Positions 27,993 to 41,989 of a stretch of 64,000 bases of DNA are shown one piece after another. Positions within the stretch are counted from its first letter, which is position 1. Each line of letters begins with the position of its first letter. The notes beneath the pieces are model-generated. The model searched no databases and was not told the origin of the DNA. It saw only the letters and a program-made list of their open reading frames with translations. The stretch is from Dirofilaria immitis (lineage: Eukaryota > Nematoda > Chromadorea > Rhabditida > Onchocercidae). The translations under genes and the position numbers were made by a program. The DNA lies in contig JAKNDB010000068.1 in NCBI GenBank assembly GCA_024305405.1, positions 10,091,501 to 10,155,500 of the forward strand. The letters run 5' to 3'.

Positions 27993-30900
27993 GGTTCACT
28001 TCCTATATATTCTTCTATACATTCGCATTTTTTATTTTTTCAAATATATAATTTTTTTTTCCGAATTTTTAAAATATAATTTCTTTATAAATTTGTTAAT
28101 ATGCAAATGTTTAAACAAACAAACAAATAAGAGAACAATTAAAATGTCATAAATCCCAAATTCTCCGTTCAGCGTTCTGAAATATCTGCTAAAATTGCAA
28201 CAGTTATGGTTAAAAATAAACAAATGCAACGATGATGAAATGAAACAACATCAATCCATTCATTCTCGATTATTGCCGAATTTTTCAAAAATGTTCGAGA
28301 TATTTAGAGGAAACGAATTAAAAAGCTTTTAGAAATTTGGAAGCAATTTGATAAATTTATTTTGCCAAGGAGTTAGCTAATTTCTTCAAAAATGAACTCC
28401 AAATCGTTTTTCTCCAATTTCTTTCCATTCTCTTCACATTATCATTTTTGATGTCAACACAAAATAATAGTATTGATTGGTACTTTTCCAACTTCTCATC
28501 CTAGAATGTGCTGAATCATAAACTGAAATCTAATCTGTAACAAATATGAGTTTGATTTCATCCCATACTATTTCAACAATTCTTTCAATGTCTCGACCTC
28601 TTCCTCTAATTTCTTCCCTTGCAGGAATTTTAGTCATTGATATCTGATACTGATTATGGCAGAAGAATGAGAAAGAAGATGAACACAGAAAAATACACTC
28701 TTAGTGGCGTAAATTCGTCGTACACTTTTCTAAAAATTGATGCCATGCGTTTAACTTAATTTTAAAGAAAACATAGACAGCTTTCTGCAACGATTATAAT
28801 TTAGTCTTATGCGAGCATTCCATTTTTTCGAAATTTTGTAACAGTCATTTTGTTGAAAATTCAAACTTAATCTTTTCATTTTTTCTAAGCTTATTTATTT
28901 TTATATTTGCTTATGCGGTATTTTCTAATAATCAGCAATTGAGCCAAGATTTAATTTTAGAAATGTTCTGCTTTATGTCCGAAATTTCAATTTGTAAAGC
29001 ATATTTCTTGCGAAACTTCTAGGATATTTCTCCAATCACTCCTAAAAATTAAAAAGAATGAGGAAAAAGTTTTTGTTTGATTAAAGAGACAACATGCTGG
29101 AAAGAGTTTTCTATTTACGATAAATGCTTGAATGAATTTCCTCTTTTAAAAATGATTTCATTCTTTTTAATTATTTAGTTATAAATCGATTTATCCAGTT
29201 TACAGTGCTGTCATGTATTTTTAATTGCTAATTTAGCAAATTGCTTGATACATTCAATTATTCATAAGTGGCTTGTGAATAACATGAAATTAATGATGGA
29301 GAAAAGTAAGAATTGATTTCTCAACTTCTACTTTTACTGTCTCAGAATCATCCTTTATTTCTTCCTTGTCTTTCGTTTCATTCACTTTAAATTCTTCAGA
29401 AGTTTTCTTCCGTCGTTGTTCATAACTTGTGTTTTATTTCCTTAGAAATTTTAGTTTTTAAAGAAAATAGCATGGTTTCGATGAATTTTTACATCGAATT
29501 AGAAGAAATTGAGCAAAATTAAAATGAGAAATAAAAATGTGAAGGAAGTGGTATATGAATAAATCAGAAACATGCGTACTGTCATTAGATGATTGAAACT
29601 CCTGTATTCGGTTTTATAAAGATAATCGGATAGCAGCGACTATACAGAAAATATGAAATAAAAAAATGAGCCCAATTTAATGAGGTTTTTTGAATTTCAT
29701 TTTTTCTGCCACTCCAGTTATGATGCATCGTACTTAGTTTCAAACATTCTACCAATTATTTGTTTGCTCTTGGCCCTTCTCTTCTATCATCGCCACTTTT
29801 GTTACATGCTTACTTTAATTCGCTTTTTTTTGATTTTTATCTAACAAACAAGGAAGTCATCATTTTATACTCGTTGCCGGATATTTCATGAATTATGATT
29901 GCAGCTTTTCTCCTCCCTCTAACATTCCTAAACTCTCGCAATGCCATTCTCGCGGAATAAAGCCTATGCAAAGCAAAGCTCATTTCAGTGATACGTGAAC
30001 AATTTTTTCTCTTGAAAATCAATAAAACAATAAGTTTCGCTCTTTTACAACCTTAAAAAAATGGCATTGTGATGAACATTTGAATTTGGTTCCGTTCGAA
30101 CTATACATTCGCTGTAATAATTTTGATATGCTAATGTGGGAAAATTGATGATAAATGTTAATTCTTTCCGACTTTTTCTGGAAATAATTAATGCGGACTT
30201 TGAAAATTTTCAATTTTGTTAATAGTTTTTTACAAAGGTTGAAATATAACGAGAAATAATCCATAACTGATTACTATTATATTATTATCATCAACAATTC
30301 CTCTATAATTCGAAATTTTTTATTTAGCTTTCTTAATCAGATATAATTAACCCTTCTATTATTGCGTTATTTCACAGCAATGTCATTATATAATTAAGGT
30401 TTTTAAATTAGTTTTTAATGCACTCTAGTTTGCATAGCTTTGGTATCCTAAATTTAGCGAATTAGGATCGATTTGTAGCTGAATTAATTTAAGTTTATCA
30501 GTAATTTGAAAAATCTTCAGGGCACTATTAATTAATGGACATTGGAATAATATCTTTCACAAGCTTTTGAATTCCTTCATTAAGGGAAACACTTAGAAAG
30601 TTCACCAAATATCAAATAGAGGGAGATAAGATAAGATAAAACTCGGTTAACAATATTTAAAAACATTGACACAATGCACTTTATCCTGAGTACTTTAGAG
30701 AATAAAATTGTATACTGATAATCATTATTTAAAAATTTTTATTTTCTTATTATCCCTTATCTTTGTTGGCATTTCAGGTACATTTTAATTTGGATTATAG
30801 AGATAAGATTATTTTGTCATCGATCTACCTATCCAATTTGCACCGATTTTTTTGAATCCAACTTGACACAACTGTAACTATATTTTCCGGTTAAATATGT

Positions 30901-32044
30901 TAGCGCATTTCTTTCATACTCATTTGTCTTTAATTTTTAAACTTAATCTATTTAAATTTCCTAATTGCATATTCATTTTAATACTATCCTCTAATAAGGC
31001 GAATTTAAGCCAATGATGATTTGCTACAGTGACCAAATAAATTTTATTTTGAAATTACGATTCGAATTACATATATTTATGTAAAATTTATGAAAGCAAA
31101 GAAGCTAAATTATTTAGACTATTTTTAGTCTTAAATTCCACATTTTAACTTGTGATTGAATCATCGCTTTTGTAGATTTGATATGCCACATTTCGAAAAT
31201 TTACCTTTCAGATTTTAAATTCACCTTAAAATATGTGTCCTATCTCTGGAATGTTATCAATGTATCAGTGAGAAGTATCGAATTCTATGTGATCCTCTGA
31301 AAATTTCCCGGTTGTTATAAAGCAGAATCGGTAATAACGACTATGCATCAAAATTTTTTCAAAACATTCCGAATGGCACACAGTGGGGTTAAAGAATTTA
31401 AAGTAAGTGATATCCTGACTATTCGCAGCAAAAATCTAATGTTCTCATCGTGATAGGTAAGAGGTCATGTATTTTTTGCGATGATATCTCAGTGGAATCT
31501 AAAGCTAACTACTGTATCGAACAATTCATTGTAGTAATTATGGACTAAAAATTTTTATCATGTGAATCTACTCCGACGACTTCAAACATCCGCAAAACAT
31601 TACACACGATTCCATTTTTCATTTGCATACTATCGTTCGAAATAGTTTTACATAGATAAGCTCTTCCAACACCTTTGAATTGGAAGAAATCGATTCCATA
31701 TCTATAATTTCAGTGTAGACTTTAACAACGTTCTTCTAAAATTACCTACCCCTCAAATATTCATAAATTTTTTTTTGGCAAAATTAATTTCAGATTGATC
31801 AGAATGCACTTTACTTCGTGTGCAGAAGTTAACGATTCACTTTTGGCATTCTAATCAAGGATAAAAGAAAAATAATGCCCACGTTCTTCAAAATTGAAAA
31901 AGTAATAATGAGTCTACGTCCTTCGATTCCATGCCTTTAATTTCATTATACACCTTAAAAACATCATTCTAAATTTACCGCAACAACATCATTACTGCTT
32001 TTTATCTTTCTATCTAATATATATAAATCAGAACATAATAACTG

Positions 32045-32080
32045 CTCTCGGGAATATAAAAGCTTTTATATTCTCGAGAG
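32045..32080. repeat. 36-bp near-perfect palindrome
   Basis: Two 18-bp arms meet at an AAGCTT centre with a single mismatch (CTCTCGGG on the left, CTCGAGAG on the right). The flanks remain loosely complementary for about another 15 bp on each side (aatcagaacataataactg against ttgttatatttctgaatt). It lies about 300-350 bp upstream of the unknown plus-strand coding block. Confidence 0.9.
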
Positions 32081-32370
32081 TTGTTATATTTCTGAATTTG
32101 GCGATCTAAGCTTTCAAAGTGACAGTTTTTGACATAAAGATGAGTTTAAGAACCAAATATTACTTAAATTAAATAAATTTCTGCTGAGTTTAAAATCGAC
32201 TAGATAAATTGCAAGTTAGACCATTTGCTGATTCAGTTCCCTCCAATAAACTTTTAAAATACGTATGATCAGTCTTAAAGTTCTTTTTTAATACTTTACT
32301 AATTTTTCCTTGGCATTTAATTTCTATGCAAAATTAAAAATTCAGTCCGGCAATTAATGTCAACAAATAA

Positions 32371-33276
32371 ACTTTAAAAAACAATATTGACGCTCATGAT
32401 ATTATTTTTTACGAATCCGTGTTAACAGACGGTAGCGTACTGCTTCGAAAAATGCTAAAAAAATTCCATCAGAATCAGGATTCAATGCAACAGATACAGA
32501 TGATAGTAAAGATTTGATTACCGGAATTTCGATGTCTCGAGAAAAATCGATTATTCCTTCCTCGAAGAATATGGAAAATACGACAGAGGGCAAGTCATGG
32601 GAAAAAATGATATCACACAGCCGTTCTTTTTCAATGACGACATTATTGGTCAAAAATATGTGGAATCAGCAAAGCTTCCAGGATTGACATATACCTATGG
32701 TACAAAAATTGTGTGGGAAAGGACGCAAAATGTACTCGAATTACCAATTCTTGGACATTTCCGAACATATGAGAAACGCGTAGAACGATCACGTCCAAAT
32801 CCATGGCGTCGACACGGAGCATTACTAAAAATTTATGAAATTGGTGGTTGGATCTCAAAAATGGAGAAACAACAGGTAAGTCGTCGGAATCGAAAATATT
32901 TTTATGTAAAGGCAGGAAGTAAACCATGTAATCAACCGTTACGTCCACCGATTAGTATTCGGGAAAGTAAATTCTACCACCATCATCAGTTAGTATTCCA
33001 TCAACAACGAGTCGAACCGTAGACGAATTGGCTTATGTAGCAGCTATACATATTCAGAAAGCAATACAAAATTCTGTATCAATCTTTCTGGAATCGCAAA
33101 AGATCGGAACAACAGAACGAAATAAAATTATCATTGAGAACGGCTATTCGATTGGAAAAATGAATTTAGCTGAAAGAAGTTCTTCTGCACAACGATTATC
33201 TGCCCGATCTGCGCTTCCATTAGGCACAGGTTCTCGATCCAGATCATTGAGTTTACTGGGTCGAAAGCGACGTTGA
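32371..33276 (+). CDS. Unrecognised protein, intronless block with frame changes
   Basis: A coding-like block of about 900 bp, longer than any exon nearby. Frame 3 is open 32436-32685 and reads ESGFNATDTDDSKDLITG and EGKSWEK. Frame 2 is open 32510-33022 and reads RVERSRPNPWRRHG and LLKIYEIGGWISKMEKQQ. Frame 1 is open 32971-33276 and reads RTVDELAYVAAIHIQKAI and a basic Ser-rich tail ending LLGRKRR. Each change (3 to 2 to 1) equals one missing base. The first can be placed in the A6 run at 32600-32606 or the T5 run at 32623-32628, the second at about 32965-32980. A frame-1 stretch at 32371-32510 (ESVLTDGSVLLRKM) may be the 5' end. I do not recognise the family. Alternatives are a decayed retrogene, or removal of a 23-nt gtaaat...catcag segment at 32968-32990, which would also restore the second join but is very short for an intron. 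Confidence 0.5.
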
Positions 33277-34261
33277 TCTTGCGATAAATATATTTTTATT
33301 TCATCCTATGTTACAAGATTGTGGTATTTTCACAATGTCATTGAATGCTTATGCACAAATTTTTCATTCCAACTCTTAAGTAATTCATTGTTAACATATT
33401 ATTGTGGTCCTTCTTAACTCACCACATTTATATAGACCCATAACAGTAACTGGCCAAATCGAAATATCTAATAAAATTCAATCGCATGTAAGTTAAACAG
33501 CTTTTAAATATTAATTATGGAACTACTAACAGTCTTTCGTTTCAAACCATTTTCCAAAATTCAGCTTGAAGTTGTTAGACTAGACATAAATACTACGGAA
33601 ATGAGTAAAACACTAAAATTTGCATATCATTAATAATATACTCTAATTTGACAATTGCCCATCATTGAAAGCCACATAGCTAATAATAATAATAAATCTC
33701 TGTTAATGAAATCTGAAGCTATTCGACATAATAATTCAGGTTTCATTGTGGTGATATTTCTAACTTTGCAATTTCTCGAGTTGCAAACGGCATCAATTCG
33801 TTTGTTAAAGTAAAACCGAGAATTAATGAAATAAATTATAAATATACACTTGTGACACTTTTCAGTGTGGGAAGAATTAAAATTTTTATGATATAATACA
33901 AATAACATCGTCATTGTATGAGATTTATTACCGATCCAAAAAGTAATGATTTAGTCCTAAAATATCAGATTCTACAAATGAAGCATCAATTTTAAAAGTA
34001 TCAGTGTTTCGTATGTTAATTAAGGGAATATTATTAAAGCGTCTATTCTGGATTTACTTAACATTTAACAGTGATGAGGGTTTTAATTTTAGGGTCGTTG
34101 AGAATTTTTTTGGTTTCAAATTAAGAGATATTATAAATGAAATCAATAAAATTTTCTGAATTGATTTAAGGAGTTTTAGGAAGACATCAGAACTATTTAT
34201 TAAAGAATTGTTAAATGTGTGCAACAAGGCCGTTCAAAATCAATTCCTGATCTCCATCTGC
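33277..34261. other. Convergent intergenic region
   Basis: Shared 3' region between the unknown plus-strand gene and the minus-strand kinase. A minus-strand AATAAA at 34196-34201, about 60 bp past the kinase stop, is the likely kinase polyadenylation signal. No other gene is seen. Confidence 0.6.
34196..34201 (-). promoter_or_regulatory. Polyadenylation signal of the SH2 kinase
   Basis: AATAAA on the minus strand, 61 bp downstream of the kinase stop codon. Confidence 0.5.
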
Positions 34262-37124
<2,863 letters not shown>

Positions 37125-38783
37125 GAATTGCCTCCTGTTAAATTACAACTGCAATTTACTGAACTGTCTAATAATCAATATGAAAACGGTAAAAATGATT
37201 GTGTTATGTGATTTTTCATTGTTTTATTCATGAAATTTATGCAAATATACAGATTCATTTGATTAACACATTGAGAATAATTATAAAGATTTAGAAAGGA
37301 AGCGATAAATGTCGGCTTTTGAATTTTTAATCGAATTCTTGCATTATATATATCGATTAATTACAATTTGATATCTTATACCAATCAGTGTTCGATTGTG
37401 ACTAAAGTTGGCGGTATCCAAAAGTAATATGCAGCAATATCTGTAAGTATACTGTCAATTTTTGCCATCATCGGACGATGATCATATGCGTCATCTCTAT
37501 CAGGTATCAATTGACATGGTCCTTTTTATTCATCATTTTTCTTCATCACAAAACACTGTCAAATTACAAATAAGCTAAATGCAGTACTGTTATCAGGAAA
37601 ATTCCGGAAACGATATTGAGTATTCAATCTTTTCGCATAATCTATCTATATGTAAATCGCTTGTACATGTGTCTCAATTAATGCTTTCAACAAGTTAATC
37701 CTGTTTATCATCTAAATCTTTCTCAACATATCAATAAATTTTGATAAGCCGTTCTATTCAGTAAAGTGAGGAGAAGGAAAAAAGCTTCTTCAATTAGTCA
37801 AAGATTAATTCGATGTATGTACTTTTCCCATTGAATTAATTGATAATACAAAATTTATGTTTTATTCATAATTGTGCTGCAAAAATTTTGGTATTCAACA
37901 AAAATTGCGAGGTACTGATCATTTCAATTCATCAAGATATATGTGATTCTTTGTAATGACATTGTATCTTAATACAAAGAAACATGAGACGTATTACCTC
38001 TTATCAATGTTATCATATATACAAATTGTGTGTAATTATTATCATTAATCACATGTTATCTGTTATCTTTGTTACTGTTGACCTGGACGAATCGATCGAT
38101 GCTTATTCAATGTCACAGCATTTGCATGTGAAAGGGGAAGCAACTGGAGGTTTTACCGGAAGTTCGAATACTAAGTGAAAATTTCAGTTTTTATTTGAAG
38201 TGAATAAAATTAAAATGAATTCATTTGAAAGTGGACCCCACATACTACTTCTCTTCCTTTCTCTCTCTCTCTTCCTCCTTCTCTTCATCCTGCTTCTTTT
38301 TTCTTCATCAAAAAATATCCTAATTTCATCACTTCAAATAACAAAACGAGAGATTGGAAATTTTATTTTTGTCATATCTCTTATTTAGATCATTAGATGG
38401 AAAAATAGTATTGTTTGTGGAGATGGAGCAGAGAAGACTGAGATTTTAAAGAAATATGCTACAGAGATACTAAAATGATTGTGTAGAAAACGTTGTCGAG
38501 AATTGGGAAGGCTATGTTGTAGAGTTCGGAAATATCTCCGTGGGATACTTCAGTTGATATTCCAAATGGCTAGTTTAGGATGAAGAAGAGATTTTTAAAT
38601 GAAAACTGGGTCTTTTAAAATCGGGTCAGCTTATCGATCGAGCCCTGCAATCAGAAATGCTTTTAGGAAATTTTAATGTATTAATAGCCTGATCATTATC
38701 TTGGTGACTGACATTGCTTAGCTATCTTACTTTGCAAGTATCCCTAATTGAAATTAATATTTGACTTTGTTATATGGATATAA
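37125..38783. other. Intergenic region between divergent genes
   Basis: AT-rich promoter-side region between the minus-strand kinase and the plus-strand secreted-protein gene. It contains a CT-rich tract at about 38249-38300. Short ORFs here (for example 37984-38178) have no splice or domain support. Confidence 0.5.
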
Positions 38784-39209
38784 CTCGAATCACTTATAAC
38801 TGCTGCATCATCAGAAATAGAATATTCCAGTAAAAATCTATTTTGTGGTGAAGAGATAAAAGCACGGATAGTTCTACTTCTTACCGTGGTATTTACATCT
38901 CTTATCATCACGCAAATTACATGTTCAAGTGATAAAAGTGAACGAAGAGATTATCCAGGAACGGCGGGCTATGTTCTGCCCGCCGACATGAAGCTATTGC
39001 AGCAAGATATTGAAAGCCATTTTATCAGCTGTAATAAACTGTGGAGCAGGTTTGATTCCTATTAATGAATATCTTATCTCTATCTTTTAACAGTTTTAAA
39101 ATAATTTGACAGTATAATACACTTTCTTAGGGGCATTGCATGCGATATGGGTGTTGTTATACCAAATATAGATGATCGAAAGGAATTTATTCTAAATTCT
39201 CAATCTTAA
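38784..39209 (+). CDS. Small putative secreted protein, 5' end not found
   Basis: Two exons join in phase: 38784(open)-39049 and 39131-39209, stop TAA at 39207-39209. The first holds a signal-peptide-like core (ARIVLLLTVVFTSLIITQ), then TCSSDKSERRDYPG and ADMKLLQQDIESHF. The second reads RGIACDMGVVIPNIDDRKEF. Three cysteines follow the hydrophobic core (ITC, ISCNK, IACD). There is no in-frame ATG in the first exon, so an upstream exon or a base error is likely. AATAAA at 39213-39218 overlaps the region just after the stop. No family is recognised; the coding call rests on the splice match and composition. The next gene starts 40 bp downstream. Confidence 0.5.
38964..38985. repeat. Short GC-rich inverted repeat within the secreted-protein exon
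   Basis: GGCGGGC and GCCCGCC separated by 8 bases, unusually GC-rich for this window. It lies inside coding sequence (TAGYVLPAD). Confidence 0.8.
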
Positions 39210-39212
39210 TGA

Positions 39213-39218
39213 AATAAA
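39213..39218 (+). promoter_or_regulatory. Polyadenylation signal between two tightly spaced genes
   Basis: AATAAA 3 bp past the upstream stop codon and about 30 bp before a ctatgcag acceptor and ATG of the next gene. Confidence 0.5.
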
Positions 39219-39249
39219 TAAGAAAAAGTAAAGCTGTCTACTATGCAGG

Positions 39250-41989
39250 ATGAAATCATTTAAAGAAGAGAAACGGCATCGTAAGACATTATTATCATTG
39301 ATTATTGGTAATACATTCGAATTTCAGACAGGAATGTCGTCTATGGACAGCTAGTTTGTTTCTCGGTACATGTATGTTATATGCAGCACGTGTCGCTTTA
39401 CCGGTATGTGCTACAGTTATTGCTCACGAATATTCGTGGAACAAAATGATGCGGTATGTTCCATTTTTTAAATTTTTTTGAAACGGAATTAAGAATCGAT
39501 AGAGAGTTTTTGTATAACTAAATCAATTATAATATCTCGCTCATTATCTCATCAGTTACCTTGCTAAATAATTATATATTAAAAAAAAACGCTATGATAC
39601 AAATATGACTCAAACATGCTAGTAGTGCAAGCGATATAATACAAAACGATGAGCTGTTTAAATTATCCATGTTACGACATAGACATCAGTGTATAAAGTA
39701 AGTCTCACTTGATTTATGTTTAGGGTACTGTATTGTCATCATTCTTTTGGGGATATGCTTGTACCCAAGTAATTGCTGGCTATGTAGCCGATCGTGTGGG
39801 TGCTGAGAAGGTATTGAAAATCTGTACACTCACATGGGCATTGCTTACTTTCTTTACTCCTCTGCTATTCGACCTCTCATATTCTACAAATCATCCAATG
39901 CTTTTCGTAATACTAATTCGCTCCGCGACAGGCATTGGGCAGGGTAGGTGATCTTAAAATTGAGAAAAATTCAGTATATAAAAAACTTAATGGACCCTTT
40001 TTTCCAGATTAATTTTGAATCCACCGAAGTATACAACTCTTTCTCAGTAATATATTTTTGCAGCTTTCCATCTTCCATCAATGGCTTCGATGACTTCTCG
40101 ACATCTGACATCGTTTGACAAAGGACGTATATTAGGTATATGTTTGGCAGGATCTCATCTTGGGTAAAAACTTAAATTTTAATCTTTTAATGGTTTTATC
40201 TCAAAGTTTTAACTAAAAAATCGTATTTAGTCATATTTGACTAATTTTTCTGAACATTTGTTATGCTGTTTGATTCCAGGACAGCATTAGCCGGTGCAAT
40301 CGGTTCAATATTGCTAGAAACTTTCGGTTGGCGTGCGTTATTTCAGTGTGTAGGTATGTGCAGCAAATGTTTCCATTTATACTTATTTCTGTTTGATAGC
40401 ATTGTGCTACTATGCTATTTTCGTTTAATCAGATTGACAAAATTGTCTTTATTCATTTTATTTTTGTATTTAAAATTTCAGGAATGATGTCATTTTTGTG
40501 GTGGGCACTACTTCGCTTCATGTCATCATCGCGTCATCAGTCCGGTAACTTTGACGCTGAAAAAGTGACGAAGTGAAAGCGTCTTTAGTTAGTGGGTTAC
40601 AGAAATCATTCAGTAATAGCTCTTCCGAAAATGTGGTTCCTTGGAATATACTTCTGAAACATCGGTCGTTTTGGTGTGTGAGAAATTATATGCTTTTTTT
40701 GCTTATAAGTTTTCTATCTAAAAATAAATATATGCGTTTCCTTCATTTTAAATGCTGAAGTTGAAATTGGCAAAGTTTCGGACAGTAATAATTGTCATGT
40801 ATTACAGAAGTTGAATATTTTTCATTGTTTCCACCAATATTATTGCTGTGGACAACTCCCAGTAAGTTTAATAGATAGTATTGGTGGGTTTAAAAAATTA
40901 TGAATAGGAAATTTTTATGCACTTCTACATACAACATTTTTAAGGGCAGCAGCGGTTGCGCAATATTGTGGCGCAAACGCTTATTATACATTGTTCAGTT
41001 GGCTTCCGTATTATTTCGCAGATACATATCCTGATGCAAAAGGAGTTATATACAATGTAGTACCTTCACTTGCAATTGTCATAACTGCCTTTTTGCCCCA
41101 TTTATTGCAACAATATTGTTTGTTTATGTACATTCGCTTACTTTGACCAGAAAATTGATGGAGGTTCATTTTTATTTAACATATGCTTAAGTTGTTTTAA
41201 AACATAGTTTTGAATTTTTTATGCGAATATTATTAATTTAAAAGCTAGTTTTTCAGGGCATTTCGTTGAGTGCAATTGCAGTGTGCTTATTGATTTCAAC
41301 TCAATCTATGAGTTTCAATGCGTCTTTATTCATTTTTACATTAGCTATGGCAGCTCGTGGTTTTCATCATGGTGGTGTTTCAGTAAATCCGTGTGATCTT
41401 GCTCCCAATCACACTGGCTCGGTTTTTGGTAATTTCTTATTCGTAAAACTGTTACAGAAATTTCACCATGTTTCAGAAGAAGAAACGATGGAATACATTC
41501 AGTGTTTAATACTAACGAGAAAATAATTTCGTTAGATGTTTCAAAAATTTTAAAATCAAAGCTTTTTCCAAACAAAATTTTCGTCGGAATTTCTTGGAGA
41601 GAATTTGATTTTTGCTATGTGAAGGCATGATACACTTTGTTATTTAGCTCAAGTGCATTTTATTATATAGCCTCAGTTCAATTCCTATCTTCTCCGAATA
41701 TTAGTAATCAATATGTATTCGTGAAAAATATTACATTTTTGTATACATATGAAATTTTTGTGTTAAATTTCTTCCATTTCCAGGTGTTTTCAATGCATTT
41801 TCTGCAATGACTGGTTTTGTCGGAGTGTATTTTGCTGGATATATATTACACGAAACAGGCAGCACCTGGGCCTATGTGTTTATTTTTACGTCTTTACAGT
41901 GCTTTATCGGAGCTATTATTTTTCTTTGTTTGGCACTGCAAATAGGATTATTTGATTCTTTTTCTTCTTCGCCATTTGAAAATTTTTGA
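39250..41989 (+). CDS. SLC17A9: SLC17A9/VNUT-like major facilitator transporter
   Basis: Membrane transporter of the SLC17 branch of the MFS. SLC17A9 loads ATP and other nucleotides into secretory vesicles (family knowledge). Nine exons: 39250-39280, 39328-39453, 39724-39943, 40064-40163, 40280-40353, 40482-40673, 40945-41163, 41257-41428, 41784-41989; about 447 residues against 436 in human. Landmarks are QECRLWTASLFLGTCMLYAA, VLSSFFWGYACTQVIAGYVA with DRVGAEK, RSATGIGQ, HLGTALAGAIGSILLE, FGWRALFQCVG, FSWLPYYFADTYPDAKG, YNVVPSLA and a last transmembrane pair. One base is missing in A5 at 40560-40564 (DAEK|SDEVKASL) and in T5 at 41090-41094 (VITAF|FAPFIATIL). One-base phase breaks also occur between exons 1-2 and 2-3. 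Exon 1 (MKSFKEE) is the least certain; the ATG follows ctatgcag directly. Confidence 0.9.

Larger units (their letters stand above)
25341..32370. other. Gene-poor stretch with simple repeats
   Basis: Seven kilobases of AT-rich sequence. It holds a (GA)n tract, an (ATTC)n tract and a palindrome (listed separately), but I see no exon with convincing splice sites. Confidence 0.5.

Noticed and set aside
28568..28633. Minus-strand coiled-coil-like stretch (KKLEEEVETLKELLK)
   Set aside because: It is only 21 codons and is the complement of a pyrimidine tract (cctcttcctctaatttcttc); no splice sites frame it.
29290..29425. Minus-strand Lys/Glu-rich open stretch (SEEFKVNETKDKEEIKDD)
   Set aside because: Probably the complement of a CT-rich tract; no convincing acceptor, start codon or partner exon.
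32402..32948. Minus-strand ORFs of 83 and 101 codons
   Set aside because: They overlap the plus-strand unknown gene. The plus frames together extend further, share a consistent shift pattern and end in a plausible C-terminus.
37984..38178. Plus-strand ORF of 64 codons ending VKGEATGGFTGSSNTK
   Set aside because: No signal peptide, splice site or domain; length is within chance for this composition.
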